From positions 744,001 through 808,000 of the forward strand of contig CAWINY010000007.1 in assembly GCA_963837635.1 (NCBI GenBank): DNA of 64,000 nt, given 5' to 3'. The notes beneath the pieces were generated by a model, which worked only from the letters and a program-made list of their open reading frames with translations, did not search any database and was not told the DNA's origin. This DNA is from CAWINY01 sp963837635. Lineage in GTDB: Bacteria; Acidobacteriota; Terriglobia; Terriglobales; Acidobacteriaceae. Positions within the stretch are counted from its first letter, which is position 1; the number at the start of each line of letters is the position of its first letter. The position numbers and the translations under genes are program-made. Positions 8,840 through 17,469 of this stretch are shown one piece after another.

Positions 8840-9136
8840 TCATTTCTTTATGATTTCGGTTTGCTGATAACTCATAACCGGCCGATAGACGCAGCCGCAG
8901 CGCCGTCCCTGGGGACAGCCGGGCAGCGGCAGCGTGGGGGCATCCTGGGGGCCGTAGACCTTGCCCGCGGGCAACTTCCGGGCAGCTTCGCAGCATTTGG
9001 GCGATGGCTCCACCGCGATGCCTACGATCGAGCCCTTGGCCCGCATGCCAAGCCGATATGCGGCCAGCGCCTTTTCGGCGTAATCCGGAGGCTTCTCCAT
9101 CTCCTGGTGAAACTTCGTTAGCCAATCGAAGGCCAT
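8840..9136 (-). CDS. Small Cys-rich protein next to radical SAM enzyme, function unknown
   Basis: A 98-residue protein (start at MAFDWLTKF, 9136, with GAGG nine bases upstream; an ATG three codons earlier has a Shine-Dalgarno too close to use). The first half is helical and soluble-looking; the second half has five cysteines, CCEAARKLP and PGCPQGRRCGCVYRPV, spaced like a small metal site. The spacing to the stop of the radical SAM gene is only about 14 bases, so the two are co-transcribed. The GCxxxxxCxCxYRP pattern resembles small conserved proteins with a putative zinc-binding C-terminus. A peptide substrate of the radical SAM enzyme is possible but the protein is larger and more ordered than typical precursors. 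Confidence 0.6.
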   Translation of the reverse strand: MAFDWLTKFHQEMEKPPDYAEKALAAYRLGMRAKGSIVGIAVEPSPKCCEAARKLPAGKVYGPQDAPTLPLPGCPQGRRCGCVYRPVMSYQQTEIIKK

Positions 9137-9150
9137 AGCTTTCATCCTCG

Positions 9151-10329
9151 CTACGCGATTCTTTTGCTGTCGAGCGCCGGCGGGCGAATTTGTTCCAGTC
9201 CCGGGACGCTCTGCGGTTCAACTCCAGGGCGCTCGCACCCGGCGCCCGGGCGGAGCACCTTGTTCGCCACCCGCACCAGCGTCGGAATATCGTGCAGCAT
9301 GTTGGTGTAGGAGGCGTTCGCCAGCGGACAATGACATTCTTTGGCGGCGATGCTCTTGCGCACTTGCTTGATCTTTTCCCCAAACCAGATTTCCCGGAAA
9401 TCGTAGCCGTGTTCTCGCAGGTTCCCGAGAGTATCGGCGCGTACGCAGCAGGGCCAGACTGTGCCGTCGGCAAAGATTTGCGCGCTGACCCAGCCGGCGT
9501 AACAGTCGATCACCTGATCCTTTTCCACCAGAATGCGCTTGACCAGCTTGTAGTACTCCTCGCGGAAGGCTTCGGTAATTCTGGAGACGCCGGTGAACCG
9601 TTTGCTCTGCACATAGGCGATCAGGCGATCGATCGCCTTTCCATAATCGGCTGCGCTGGGCGTTATGGGCAGCCCCACCGTATCCAGCTCCACGCGCGGC
9701 TCCGCGATTTCGGTGATGAATTGGTCCGCGCCCGAACGGTCGGCGTAGGCGATCAGCTCATCGAGATGGCCCACACTGAAGACCGAGACTACGGAGTGAA
9801 TGCCCACGACAAGGTTGGGCAGTTGCTTACGCAACGCCAACAGTTGCCCTAAGCGTTCTTCGAACTTTTCGAAGTTGCCGGCGACGCCGCGAATGAAGTC
9901 GTGCTTGGCGCCGACGCCATCCAGCGAAAGATTGATAATCAATTGGCTTTCCGGGCAGGCCTTCGCAATCCGCTCGACCCGATCGGGAATGATCGGAAGG
10001 ATCGCATTGGTCGGGATGTTGATCACACCCGGCCGGCAGTGCTTGTAAGCTAACTCCGCAAGTTCAACGACGTGGGGATACATCAGAGGCTCGCCGCCGC
10101 TGATGGTGAACCAATACGGCGCCGTGCCCAGCGAAGCCAGCACCTTGTCCCACTCCTCGATGGTGAGCTCGTTTTCGCGCTTCATCCAAATGTTGCAGGT
10201 CAGGCATCGCGAATTGCATTTTGGCGATGGGGACAGCGTCAGGTTCAGCGGCAGCATTTGCGGCCAACCGGTCCGGCGGTACAGTTTGAATAACGGCACG
10301 CGCATCAGCACGCCAGCCATGGAGTTCAT
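9151..10329 (-). CDS. Radical SAM/SPASM domain protein
   Basis: Fe-S enzyme of 392 residues. The radical SAM cluster motif is CNSRCLTCNIW (CxxxCxxC) near residue 38, followed by the SAM-binding TISGGEPLMYP (GGE). A C-terminal SPASM-type domain starts near residue 275: CYAGWVSAQIFADGTVWPCC, then CHCPLANASYTNM, supplying ligands for auxiliary clusters. Members act on peptides, sugars or lipid carriers; the group in polysaccharide loci is largely uncharacterised. It directly precedes the Cys-rich protein in the operon and follows a GT2. No peptide precursor with obvious leader/core is visible besides that small gene. Function beyond the family is not inferred. Confidence 0.85.
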   Translation of the reverse strand: MNSMAGVLMRVPLFKLYRRTGWPQMLPLNLTLSPSPKCNSRCLTCNIWMKRENELTIEEWDKVLASLGTAPYWFTISGGEPLMYPHVVELAELAYKHCRPGVINIPTNAILPIIPDRVERIAKACPESQLIINLSLDGVGAKHDFIRGVAGNFEKFEERLGQLLALRKQLPNLVVGIHSVVSVFSVGHLDELIAYADRSGADQFITEIAEPRVELDTVGLPITPSAADYGKAIDRLIAYVQSKRFTGVSRITEAFREEYYKLVKRILVEKDQVIDCYAGWVSAQIFADGTVWPCCVRADTLGNLREHGYDFREIWFGEKIKQVRKSIAAKECHCPLANASYTNMLHDIPTLVRVANKVLRPGAGCERPGVEPQSVPGLEQIRPPALDSKRIA

Positions 10330-10344
10330 AGTCTTGATCCCGTC

Positions 10345-11280
10345 TCAGGCGGCCCGTTCCCTTGTGGACGCCGGTTCCAGCTCTTTGGTGGTTTTGGCTA
10401 CTTCCCAAACGGTGTGGTCGCGCTGATGTTTGTAGTCGAGACTGCCCAACAACCGGCCATAAGCCTCCAGCACCGCCACGACCGCAGTCCAGGCCAGGGC
10501 GCGCGGCCGCCAGTCGAGATGGCGCAGCGCCAGTCCGATGATCTTCTCACCGCTCATGGTGCTGACGGTGTAGCCGAGCGTCTCGCGGATCCACAGATGC
10601 CCCGCATAAATCCGTCGCCGCTGGCGCAGGAAATCCGCTACGGTCTCCGGCCCCTTGTTGTACACCAGAGCGTCGGGCACATAGCGGACGCAGTATCCTT
10701 GCCCGCGGATCACCGGCTCCACGCTGGCCTCGTCAACCGCGGTGCGATAAGGAATCCGCTCAAAGATCTTGCGGAAGGCGATCAACTCCCCGGCCTTAAA
10801 GGAGCCACTCATATTAATGTGGTGGTGCAGGCCCCATAACAGGTGGGCGGCGAAGCCCATGAAGGTCGCCGGGTCGTTCACCGGGACAGGCCGGCAGGTC
10901 ACCATGCCTATCTCGGGATCGGCGAAAGGCGCCACCAGTTGTTCGATGGTGCTCGACTCCGGCAGCAGGTCCGCGCTGCAAAGCACGACAATCTTTTCCT
11001 GCGCCTGCGCCAAAAATTGATTGACTGCGGAGGCCTTACCTTCGCGCTTAGGTTGCACCACCAGGCGAATGCGCGGGTCTTGCTCCGCCCACTGCCGCAC
11101 GATGGCTTCGGTGTTGTCGCTGCACCCGCTGGCGATCACGATAACTTCGCTGATGCGGACCCGGACACTCTGCTGCGAAACTACCGCCTCCAGCAGTCGT
11201 CCGATGTTCGCTCCCTCGTTGTGGGCCATGATCCCCATTGAGCACGCCAGGATCGATTCGCCGTCCCTCGCGGAGTTCAT
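10345..11280 (-). CDS. Family 2 glycosyltransferase
   Basis: Nucleotide-sugar glycosyltransferase of about 311 residues. GT-A features: MGIMAHNEGANIGRLLEAV at the N-terminus, VIASGCSDNTEAIV, KREGKASAVNQFL (the KxGKAxAxN variant common in processive GT2 proteins) and the metal site VLCSADLLPE; the acceptor region has AVDEASVEPVIRGQGYCVRY, a variant of the ED motif, and QRRRIYAGHLW, a variant of QxxRW. That last motif suggests a synthase-like enzyme, although only one weak membrane segment (ALAWTAVVAVLEAYGRLLG) follows. The start at 11280 is chosen because the upstream extension to 11469 is Arg/Ser-rich and not protein-like. Confidence 0.8.
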   Translation of the reverse strand: MNSARDGESILACSMGIMAHNEGANIGRLLEAVVSQQSVRVRISEVIVIASGCSDNTEAIVRQWAEQDPRIRLVVQPKREGKASAVNQFLAQAQEKIVVLCSADLLPESSTIEQLVAPFADPEIGMVTCRPVPVNDPATFMGFAAHLLWGLHHHINMSGSFKAGELIAFRKIFERIPYRTAVDEASVEPVIRGQGYCVRYVPDALVYNKGPETVADFLRQRRRIYAGHLWIRETLGYTVSTMSGEKIIGLALRHLDWRPRALAWTAVVAVLEAYGRLLGSLDYKHQRDHTVWEVAKTTKELEPASTRERAA

Positions 11281-11452
11281 AAAAACTGGCCTTCTTGGTG
11301 TAGGTTCAAATACCTCACTCACACCGGTCTGTAGGTTTGTTGCAGGACTTCGGCAAGGTGCCGCACGCGTCACAACTGCAGGCAGCAGGTACAAAGTACC
11401 TCTCCGCCCGCGATGGGAAACTTGATTGCCTGGGCTGGTAAATTGGCGATCG

Positions 11453-13060
11453 TTATCCTTTGGGGACAAAGATAAGCATCTTGGAGGTGCGCATCGCCAG
11501 TTGATAGTCCTCCAGGAGTTCCTTCATTACCGGAGGGGTAAAGTAACCGCCATTCCGGAAGGCCAGCGACTCACCGGCGATTCGAGCCTGATCGTCAGGG
11601 TTGAGCACAAGCTGAACGGTTTGAAAATAGTGGGTCCTGAGCGGCTCCATCAGGTCGCTATCGTGCAGGCGGCCGATCCTGAGTTGATCTCTTACATAGT
11701 AGGGATCAAACTCATACGGCTTTCCGGCCTCATAGCACAGCAGAAGAGTCTCGCAGAGCGCGGGACCTGGCCGCGCTTTTACAAACTGCACGGCCAAGCG
11801 GAAGTCGTTCTCGTCCGCGCGTATCGCCCCGGCTCGCTTGAACTCATAGAACGTGCTCCGGGGAACGTTAACCAGCAGGCTCGCAAACAGTGTTAACATG
11901 ACCGCCCCGCTTACCCCAGGCTTACGCAGGGCCGCGGCCAAACCGGGGAAGGCGGAATCCATGTCGGCCAATGCCATGCCGCAGGCGATGCAGATGGCAA
12001 GCCATGCGCTGAAGAAAACGTTCAGGTACACACCGTCTCCCCCAATAAAGATCAGACCAACCAAGTGGGTCAGGACCAGAAGCGCGAGCAATGGCCTGCG
12101 CGACACCTGCCGGCGGGAATAGATGCACCAGATGATTGCCACCAGAAGCGGGAATTGGACGGTCGCCAAGTAAGTGTGAAGGTGCTTCAGTCCCTCGAGG
12201 TACAAGTAGGCGCGCTTGCTCGTCAGACTGGCGAGGAAGTAACGCCCATCGATGACGAACGTAAGCGCTGTCAGCGCCCCGGCGGAACCAACCAGCATGC
12301 CCGCCCAGACGGCGAATCGCTTCCAGGATCGCAGCAGCAAGTCGATGCCGACGGCGGCAGGGAAGGCGATGATCGTCTGTTTGTAGAAGCCGGCAAGGCA
12401 GAATGCCAGCGCCGAGAGGCACAGCAGTCGGCGCGAATCAGGGTTGCGCAGATAGAGGTAGAGGCCGAGCGCGCATAGCGCTTCCGCGGGAAGCTGGGGA
12501 TCGTTCATTCCTATGTAGACTGGCGATAGCAGAACAATGCCCAGTTCATACAGCAGGAACGCAAATAGGGCAGCCCGGGCATTCCTGGTTGCACGCCGGA
12601 CGATGAACCCGATCAGAATACCGGTCGTCAGTAAAGAAAGCAGAGCAAGCCGGCGTCCCGCCACCGCAAAGTCGCCGCTTCGCCCCAACCATCCGACCAA
12701 ATGGAACGAAAGAGGCGGGTAACTCGTGGTACCCGTGAAACGGGTTCGCAGGGTGGCGTAGATCGGGATGCCTTTGGCCGCCATGGCTTGCTTGTAGGCA
12801 TTCCAACCTTCGTTGTAGTTTACTTCCTGGTAACTCAAAGACTTCTTAACGGGAAACCAGAAAAGAGCAACTACCGTGGCGGACATTGTGAATAGCAACG
12901 CCGCCGCCAACCACCGGGTCTTCGGGCCGCGGGCGAAAAGACGCCCATCCTCCACCGCGGGACGCTCGGCAGCTTCGCTGCCAAGCACGCAAACAGTGGC
13001 CGAAAGAGGAACTACATCCGGCGAAACCATAGGTCCGTGCTTATACTGAGAGTGGCCCAT
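11453..13060 (-). CDS. Multipass membrane protein, GT39-like glycosyltransferase candidate
   Basis: About 535 residues with ten or so hydrophobic helices after a 45-residue cytoplasmic leader. The first periplasmic loop holds YQEVNYNEGWNAYKQAM and later TSYPPLSFHLVG, resembling the acidic first loop and PP motif of ArnT/PMT-type GT-C enzymes; GMNDPQLPAEAL lies in the third loop. A soluble C-terminal part from about residue 430 (AVQFVKARPGPALCETLL, YYVRDQLRIGRLHDSDLM) matches the periplasmic tails of such proteins. Start ambiguous (ATG at 13060 or 13030; neither has a close Shine-Dalgarno). In the polysaccharide locus between the CpsD-like ATPase and a GT2. O-antigen polymerase or ligase roles are alternatives. 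Confidence 0.6.
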   Translation of the reverse strand: MGHSQYKHGPMVSPDVVPLSATVCVLGSEAAERPAVEDGRLFARGPKTRWLAAALLFTMSATVVALFWFPVKKSLSYQEVNYNEGWNAYKQAMAAKGIPIYATLRTRFTGTTSYPPLSFHLVGWLGRSGDFAVAGRRLALLSLLTTGILIGFIVRRATRNARAALFAFLLYELGIVLLSPVYIGMNDPQLPAEALCALGLYLYLRNPDSRRLLCLSALAFCLAGFYKQTIIAFPAAVGIDLLLRSWKRFAVWAGMLVGSAGALTALTFVIDGRYFLASLTSKRAYLYLEGLKHLHTYLATVQFPLLVAIIWCIYSRRQVSRRPLLALLVLTHLVGLIFIGGDGVYLNVFFSAWLAICIACGMALADMDSAFPGLAAALRKPGVSGAVMLTLFASLLVNVPRSTFYEFKRAGAIRADENDFRLAVQFVKARPGPALCETLLLCYEAGKPYEFDPYYVRDQLRIGRLHDSDLMEPLRTHYFQTVQLVLNPDDQARIAGESLAFRNGGYFTPPVMKELLEDYQLAMRTSKMLIFVPKG

Positions 13061-13141
13061 CGAGATTGCTGTTGCTCCCGCGCTAGTGGCGCCGCAGCCC
13101 CGCGCTGCCCACTGGAAGAGCCATCGCGTGCTGAAGCAGCT

Positions 13142-13972
13142 CTACAACTTCGAATAAATAATCTGTGGAATGGGGTACGTCCGGTTGTTAAACACCGCGC
13201 CGAGAACCCGCACGTTGGCCGCGTCCAGCTTCGTCTTCACCGCCCGCGCAAAATCGCGCCGTGTACGGTTCGCTTCCAGGACTACAGCCATGCCATCGGT
13301 CAGGTTGGCAAAAACGATAGCCGAATTGGTATCGCTCAAAGGGGGTGATTGCAGCAGCAGGTAATCGGCCTCACGCCGGAGCGTAACCAGGATCTCGCTC
13401 AAAGCCTCAATGCTGAGCCCCGAAGTCGCCCCCCCACTGGCGCCCGCTGGCAACACCCAGAGGTTGGACGAAACCCGGGCCAGCACGCTGTGCAAAGATA
13501 CCTCGCCTTTCAGCGCCTCGCTTAACCCGAGCGGTGATTGCAGTCCGAAGTATCGGTCCAATCTCGGATGGCCGAAATCCCCGTCAATCACACATACCCG
13601 CTTGGAACTCAGGTTGGAAAGGCACTCGGCGGCACAGACGGTAATCGCGGCAACCTTCGTGCCCGCTTCCGTCGCCGCGACGGTCACCGCGCGGGTGGTA
13701 GACGTCGGCAGCAGAAATAGGCCTTTCACCAAGCTTGCCACTTGTTCGCGGGCGCTTTGGTTCAGGGTGGCAGGGGGGTGAACGCTTTCAACGATCTCGC
13801 CGCCCAACAGCGTGTCTGCCACCGAACTCTCGGCCTTCACCACGCCGAGATCCATCAGGGCTTCATACACCGGACTGTCGGCGCGTAGCTTGGGCGACGA
13901 AGGCTCTTCGGTTTCGAGCCTGCGCTGACGTTCGCGCTCAGCTCTTTGTAGCACATCGAAACTTCGACTCAT
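13142..13972 (-). CDS. CpsD/CapB-like ATPase with degenerate Walker motifs
   Basis: Relative of bacterial tyrosine kinases that control polysaccharide chain length. The 276 residues begin MSRSFDVLQRAERERQRR, typical of this group, and keep the Walker A' strand VCVIDGDFGHPRLDRYFG plus LWVLPAG and GMAVVLEANRTRRDF. The canonical Walker A is replaced by TEAGTKVAAITV, keeping a Lys but not the following Ser/Thr, and the Walker B region reads DYLLLQSPPLSD where kinases have an Asp before the Pro pair. No C-terminal Tyr cluster is present. It may be a non-catalytic partner of a kinase or export protein elsewhere. Immediately downstream of the AAA ATPase, as in exosortase-type polysaccharide loci. 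Confidence 0.7.
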   Translation of the reverse strand: MSRSFDVLQRAERERQRRLETEEPSSPKLRADSPVYEALMDLGVVKAESSVADTLLGGEIVESVHPPATLNQSAREQVASLVKGLFLLPTSTTRAVTVAATEAGTKVAAITVCAAECLSNLSSKRVCVIDGDFGHPRLDRYFGLQSPLGLSEALKGEVSLHSVLARVSSNLWVLPAGASGGATSGLSIEALSEILVTLRREADYLLLQSPPLSDTNSAIVFANLTDGMAVVLEANRTRRDFARAVKTKLDAANVRVLGAVFNNRTYPIPQIIYSKL

Positions 13973-14111
13973 CGCGTCTTTCTACTCCTTGCCGGAACCT
14001 GGCACAGCCCCATAAATTCCCGACCGTTGTGAATGGTAGCTGAGAACTCCGAGCCTCTTGAAAAGTCCCTGAATAGCGTTAGTCGCTTGCCTGTACCATG
14101 GGTTTATTTCC

Positions 14112-15644
14112 TCACCTGCGAGAGCGCAATGCGCTCCTGCGAACGCGCAATCTGCAATACACAAACAACACCGCGATCAACACCACAATAGCTATTTGCA
14201 CGTAAAGCAGGATGGTACCGACTTGCGCGTGCAGCAGGGTGATAGTGTCCAGATCCCAAAGAAGGATGTCACTACCGATCCTTCTCAGGGCGATCCCCGG
14301 GGCTCCTGGCAGAGCGCGGGTGATTCCCAGGAATACGGACAGAGCAAGGACGATTCCCAGTGCAACGAGCCATCCGTATTCCCTTTTCTTCTTATTGGAG
14401 CCTGCGGTTGTCCGCGCCTTGTTAGCCGCCGTTACCCGCCTTGCCACCACCGGCACCTGGGCAGGCGATTGGTTGGCGAAGACAGGTCCAGCTTCCCCTA
14501 ACAGTCCGCTCAGGCGTTGCGCCGTCGAGGATTTCTCCTCGGCTGCCGGGCTCCGAGTCAACGTCACTTGGACGGCTGCTGGTTGCCGCCTCTGGGCCGG
14601 CTCTGCTTTGTCTGCGATCTTAGCGACGGGCGGCGCGGGAACTTCCGCAGGCTGCGGTGCCGTCGGGCGTACTATCTCCACCGGGACAACAGCCGTCACC
14701 AGAGGCGGAATCGCTGCCGGTTGCGGCGCGCTCGACCATGGCACGGGCGACGCCCGCGCCTCCGGGGTCTCCGAACTCCCATTTCCTGCGTTGTGGTTGA
14801 CTCGTTCCTTGGCTAATGGTGCGCCGACCTCACCCAAAGACGGGCGCAATTCGAGGTCGCTCACAACCTGCTGCACGATTTCCCGATTCACCTGTTTGCG
14901 ACCCTCAAGGCGGCAGATCGAGAGCGAATTGAAGCAGATATTGTTAATGTTACGTGGAACACCCCCGCTATACTCGGCGATGGCAGCCTCGGCGCCGGCC
15001 TCGAATAAAGGAGCACCGTTGTAACCCGCTATCTGCAAACGATGTGCTATATAGCGCCCCACTTCGGGCGGTTGCAGCGGGCGCAACGTGCTGACTGAGG
15101 AAAGCCGTTGGCGAAGCTGCTTCAGTCTCTCTTCCGATAACCGGTCGGCCAGGGCGGGCTGCCCGGCCAAGATAATCTGCAGCAGTTTGGAGCGCGGCGT
15201 TTCAAAGTTCGACAACAACCGCACCGTTTCCAGTACGGAGGGATCGAGGTCCTGAGCCTCGTCGATCACCACCACGCAACGACGCCCGGTTTCCGCCTCC
15301 CGCGCCAGAGCCTCGTTGAGCCGCAGGTGCATTTGAACGACATCTTTGTCGCTGATGTCGATGTTCAGGTCCGTCAGCAAATAGGCGAGGAGTTCGCGGG
15401 ACGTGCATTGCGTCTGAAACAAAAACACTGTGCTAGCGATCTGCTGAAGGTGCTCCAGCAACTTGAATAGCAAAGTTGTCTTGCCCAGCCCCGGCTCGGC
15501 AATCAGGGCCATAAACCCGCGGCCGGCGGCAATCCCGTTGGTTATGGACGCAAAGGCCTGGCGATGACCGAGGCTCTCATACAGAAAAGAAGGATCCGGC
15601 GTCACGCCAAATGGGTCTTCCCGGAAACCGAAATAATCCAACAT
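14112..15644 (-). CDS. ExeA/GspA-like AAA ATPase of polysaccharide locus (XrtA-ATPase type)
   Basis: AAA ATPase of about 510 residues. It starts MLDYFGFREDPFGVTPDPSF, the hallmark of ExeA/GspA and the exosortase-associated ATPase, then Walker A AEPGLGKTTLL near residue 50, Walker B RRCVVVIDEAQDL near 125, sensor region QIILAGQPALADRL and an arginine-rich lid ending in GGVPRNINNIC. From about 290 a long Pro/Ala linker leads to two hydrophobic segments near the C-terminus (YGWLVALGIVLALSVFLG and LLYVQIAIVVLIAVLFVYC), so it is membrane-anchored, unlike most ExeA homologs, which have one peptidoglycan-binding tail. The ATG at 15644 is preferred because the frame upstream is not conserved-looking. 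Confidence 0.8.
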   Translation of the reverse strand: MLDYFGFREDPFGVTPDPSFLYESLGHRQAFASITNGIAAGRGFMALIAEPGLGKTTLLFKLLEHLQQIASTVFLFQTQCTSRELLAYLLTDLNIDISDKDVVQMHLRLNEALAREAETGRRCVVVIDEAQDLDPSVLETVRLLSNFETPRSKLLQIILAGQPALADRLSEERLKQLRQRLSSVSTLRPLQPPEVGRYIAHRLQIAGYNGAPLFEAGAEAAIAEYSGGVPRNINNICFNSLSICRLEGRKQVNREIVQQVVSDLELRPSLGEVGAPLAKERVNHNAGNGSSETPEARASPVPWSSAPQPAAIPPLVTAVVPVEIVRPTAPQPAEVPAPPVAKIADKAEPAQRRQPAAVQVTLTRSPAAEEKSSTAQRLSGLLGEAGPVFANQSPAQVPVVARRVTAANKARTTAGSNKKKREYGWLVALGIVLALSVFLGITRALPGAPGIALRRIGSDILLWDLDTITLLHAQVGTILLYVQIAIVVLIAVLFVYCRLRVRRSALRSRR

Positions 15645-15678
15645 GGCACTGAAATACGAAGTTGCGCTTTCGATCGGG

Positions 15679-15966
15679 CTAAGCTGCGCTGGCCTCAGGC
15701 GAGGCACTCATGGGCGAGTTGATCACCGGCGCGGTGACCAGTTCCAAATCGCAGGCGTCAACGCTGACTGCCACCGCGCGCATGATCAGATCGATCGAGA
15801 GCACAAAACGCATCTGGCCATTTTGGCGAAGGATAACCCCCTCCAGTCCGGCCAACGGCCCCGCGGTGATACGCACCCGATTGCCCGGCCGAAAATAGGG
15901 GACGGGTTCCGCCGCGGTTCGCGACAGGCAGTCGCGCCAGCGATCGACATCGTCATCCGGCAACGG
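15679..15966 (-). pseudogene. 3' part of a NusG-like antiterminator gene (N-terminal domain lost)
   Basis: In-frame remnant encoding PLPDDDVDRWRDCL, then PYFRPGNRVRITAGPLAGLE and GVILRQNGQMRFVLSIDL: the KOW domain and preceding helix of a NusG/UpxY/LoaP-type protein. It aligns along its whole length to the C-terminal half of the intact paralog at 17470-18051 (PYLSAGERVRIKAGPLTGLE, GVVLRHN). The NGN domain that binds RNA polymerase is absent; upstream sequence instead belongs to the sugar-transferase fragment. The junction lies at about 15966-15982. The open frame begins further upstream at 16041, but there the codons overlap the other gene and are not NusG-like. Confidence 0.75.
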
Positions 15967-16687
15967 CGCCGGTACGCCTCCCTCGTTCGAGCACCTCAGC
16001 AAATTCTGATTGTGACAACTCTGGAGCAGCGACCACGGCATGCTTCACGCCGCACAATACGATCCGCTCTAAGTCGCTGGGATGACATACTGTTACACCT
16101 TCTATCTGCCGGTCAGGAATGCGATCGGTAACCAGTGCAACAGGTCGTAAGCCAAGATGAGGCTGGCTCTTGAGTTTGTGCAATACCGACAGCGCTACGT
16201 CTCCGCCTCCGAAAAGCGCTATCGGGTAGCCCCACCAGTCGAATCGCGACCCGATTCGGCGGACTATGCTTCGCATCGTCGTTGACGCGGCAGAAGCACC
16301 AATACAGGCTGCCGGGCACGATAACTGTAAGCACAAAGGGGCTCCATTCAATACCAGCATCAACGAAATTATGAGAAAAACGCCAGCATTCGCGATGGAT
16401 ATACGTTTGACGTCGTCCACTGGGCTGACGCTAATTCCCGGATACACCCCGCATATCCAGTAGAGAACCAGGAAGAGCATCATCAGTGGCCACCACTGCA
16501 ACTGCGCAACGTTGAGTCCTACCATCGCTTTGTGGCCTAGTAGCACCTTCAGCATCAATCCCAACCCCATGACATCGACCATGAGCACCAGCATCGCCGA
16601 TCTCCCTGGCCGACAAGGGTTGTCAATCAACGGGGTGTGAAGCGCAGACACCGGGTCGTCTACCCGGATAGCGTCAACGGTAGACAT
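15953..16687 (-). pseudogene. 5' part of a WbaP-like undecaprenyl-phosphate sugar phosphotransferase (catalytic domain lost)
   Basis: The fragment encodes the N-terminal membrane region (three or four hydrophobic segments, for example SAMLVLMVDVMGLGLMLKVL and WWPLMMLFLVLYWICGVYPG) and the Rossmann-like cytoplasmic domain with the family signature WWGYPIALFGGGDVALSV and LGLRPVALVTDR. At about residue 235 the reading ends (FAEVLERGRR, then a short unrelated tail and stop). The C-terminal catalytic sugar transferase domain that primes undecaprenyl phosphate is missing. The next 280 bases are the 3' half of a NusG-like gene, so a deletion fused the two. ATG at 16687 has GGAG eight bases upstream. 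Confidence 0.75.
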
Positions 16688-17006
16688 CGTCGTGACTCCA
16701 ATGACTTGAGACAATTATTTATGTATGAAAGATGGTAAAGAGTTTTCTTTGTGGGCCTAATATCCGTGGCATGCCACGCAACCGTGCCAAGTATCGACGT
16801 AGGCAGTCTGAGCACGGAGGTGAAGCGTGGCCGCGGGCACTATGATGCAATTGGAGAGATCCACTCGAAGACTCGAAGCATCTGGGCATAGGGTTTAAGA
16901 CGGAATACGGATATCGGGTATCGGCGCCAGAACGACAAAAGCTGATGTTAACGGAGATGAACATCGCACGCCGTCTGAATTGGGAACTGAAGACTTCATC
17001 CCACGC
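16688..17006. other. Intergenic stretch, nothing recognised
   Basis: About 320 bases between the truncated sugar transferase and a small hypothetical gene. Short frames exist on both strands but none has a Shine-Dalgarno, codon bias or a recognisable domain. AT content is somewhat higher than in neighbouring genes, consistent with a promoter region or decayed sequence. Confidence 0.4.
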
Positions 17007-17261
17007 TCACCTTCCATCGGGAGGTCTACCCGTCTGCTCTGCGATGGCCTTAAGTCTTTTCAACTCCTTATATAGATGCTCGTGTAACTGCTGAATTGGC
17101 ATATCTAGCTGATCTACGGAGACATCCAGCTCGTGATGCCGCATGTCAAAACTCGGGCGCGTCGCGAATTGGATCGTTGTGTTGCCGGTCTTGATTGGAT
17201 CCCAACGAGCCGATCCCAGAATGTGTCCTTCCTTATCCGTGATCACTATGAATTTAGGCAT
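17007..17261 (-). CDS. Small conserved-looking hypothetical protein
   Basis: An 84-residue soluble protein, MPKFIVITDKEGHILGSARW at its start, followed by a beta-rich half and a helical half with repeated Leu/His (LDMPIQQLHEHLYKELKRLKA). No signal peptide or membrane segment. A GAAGGG stretch lies twelve bases before the ATG, which is a weak ribosome-binding site. I do not recognise the family. It lies between the intact NusG-like gene and the damaged sugar-transferase gene on the same strand, so it may be transcribed with the polysaccharide locus. Confidence 0.5.
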   Translation of the reverse strand: MPKFIVITDKEGHILGSARWDPIKTGNTTIQFATRPSFDMRHHELDVSVDQLDMPIQQLHEHLYKELKRLKAIAEQTGRPPDGR

Positions 17262-17469
17262 TGCTAACGCAACCCTTCTCCGCAGAGTGTGTAGCTGGTT
17301 GGCTGGATTGCTGGGTTATGGAGCTCGAGCCAATATGGCCGTTATAATTGTCAATTGCGTGGTTGAAGCTCACCGGAAAGCGCACATTTCCAGACCTTGC
17401 TTGGCGTGGGGGTAGCATTGGTCCGGGCTTCACTGGCTTCCAGCACGCTTCGACTTGTGCTTCGACGGC

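Noticed and set aside
16719..16964. An 81-codon minus-strand frame between the damaged sugar transferase and the small hypothetical gene
   Set aside because: No ribosome-binding site, low-complexity Ser/Arg composition and no recognisable family.
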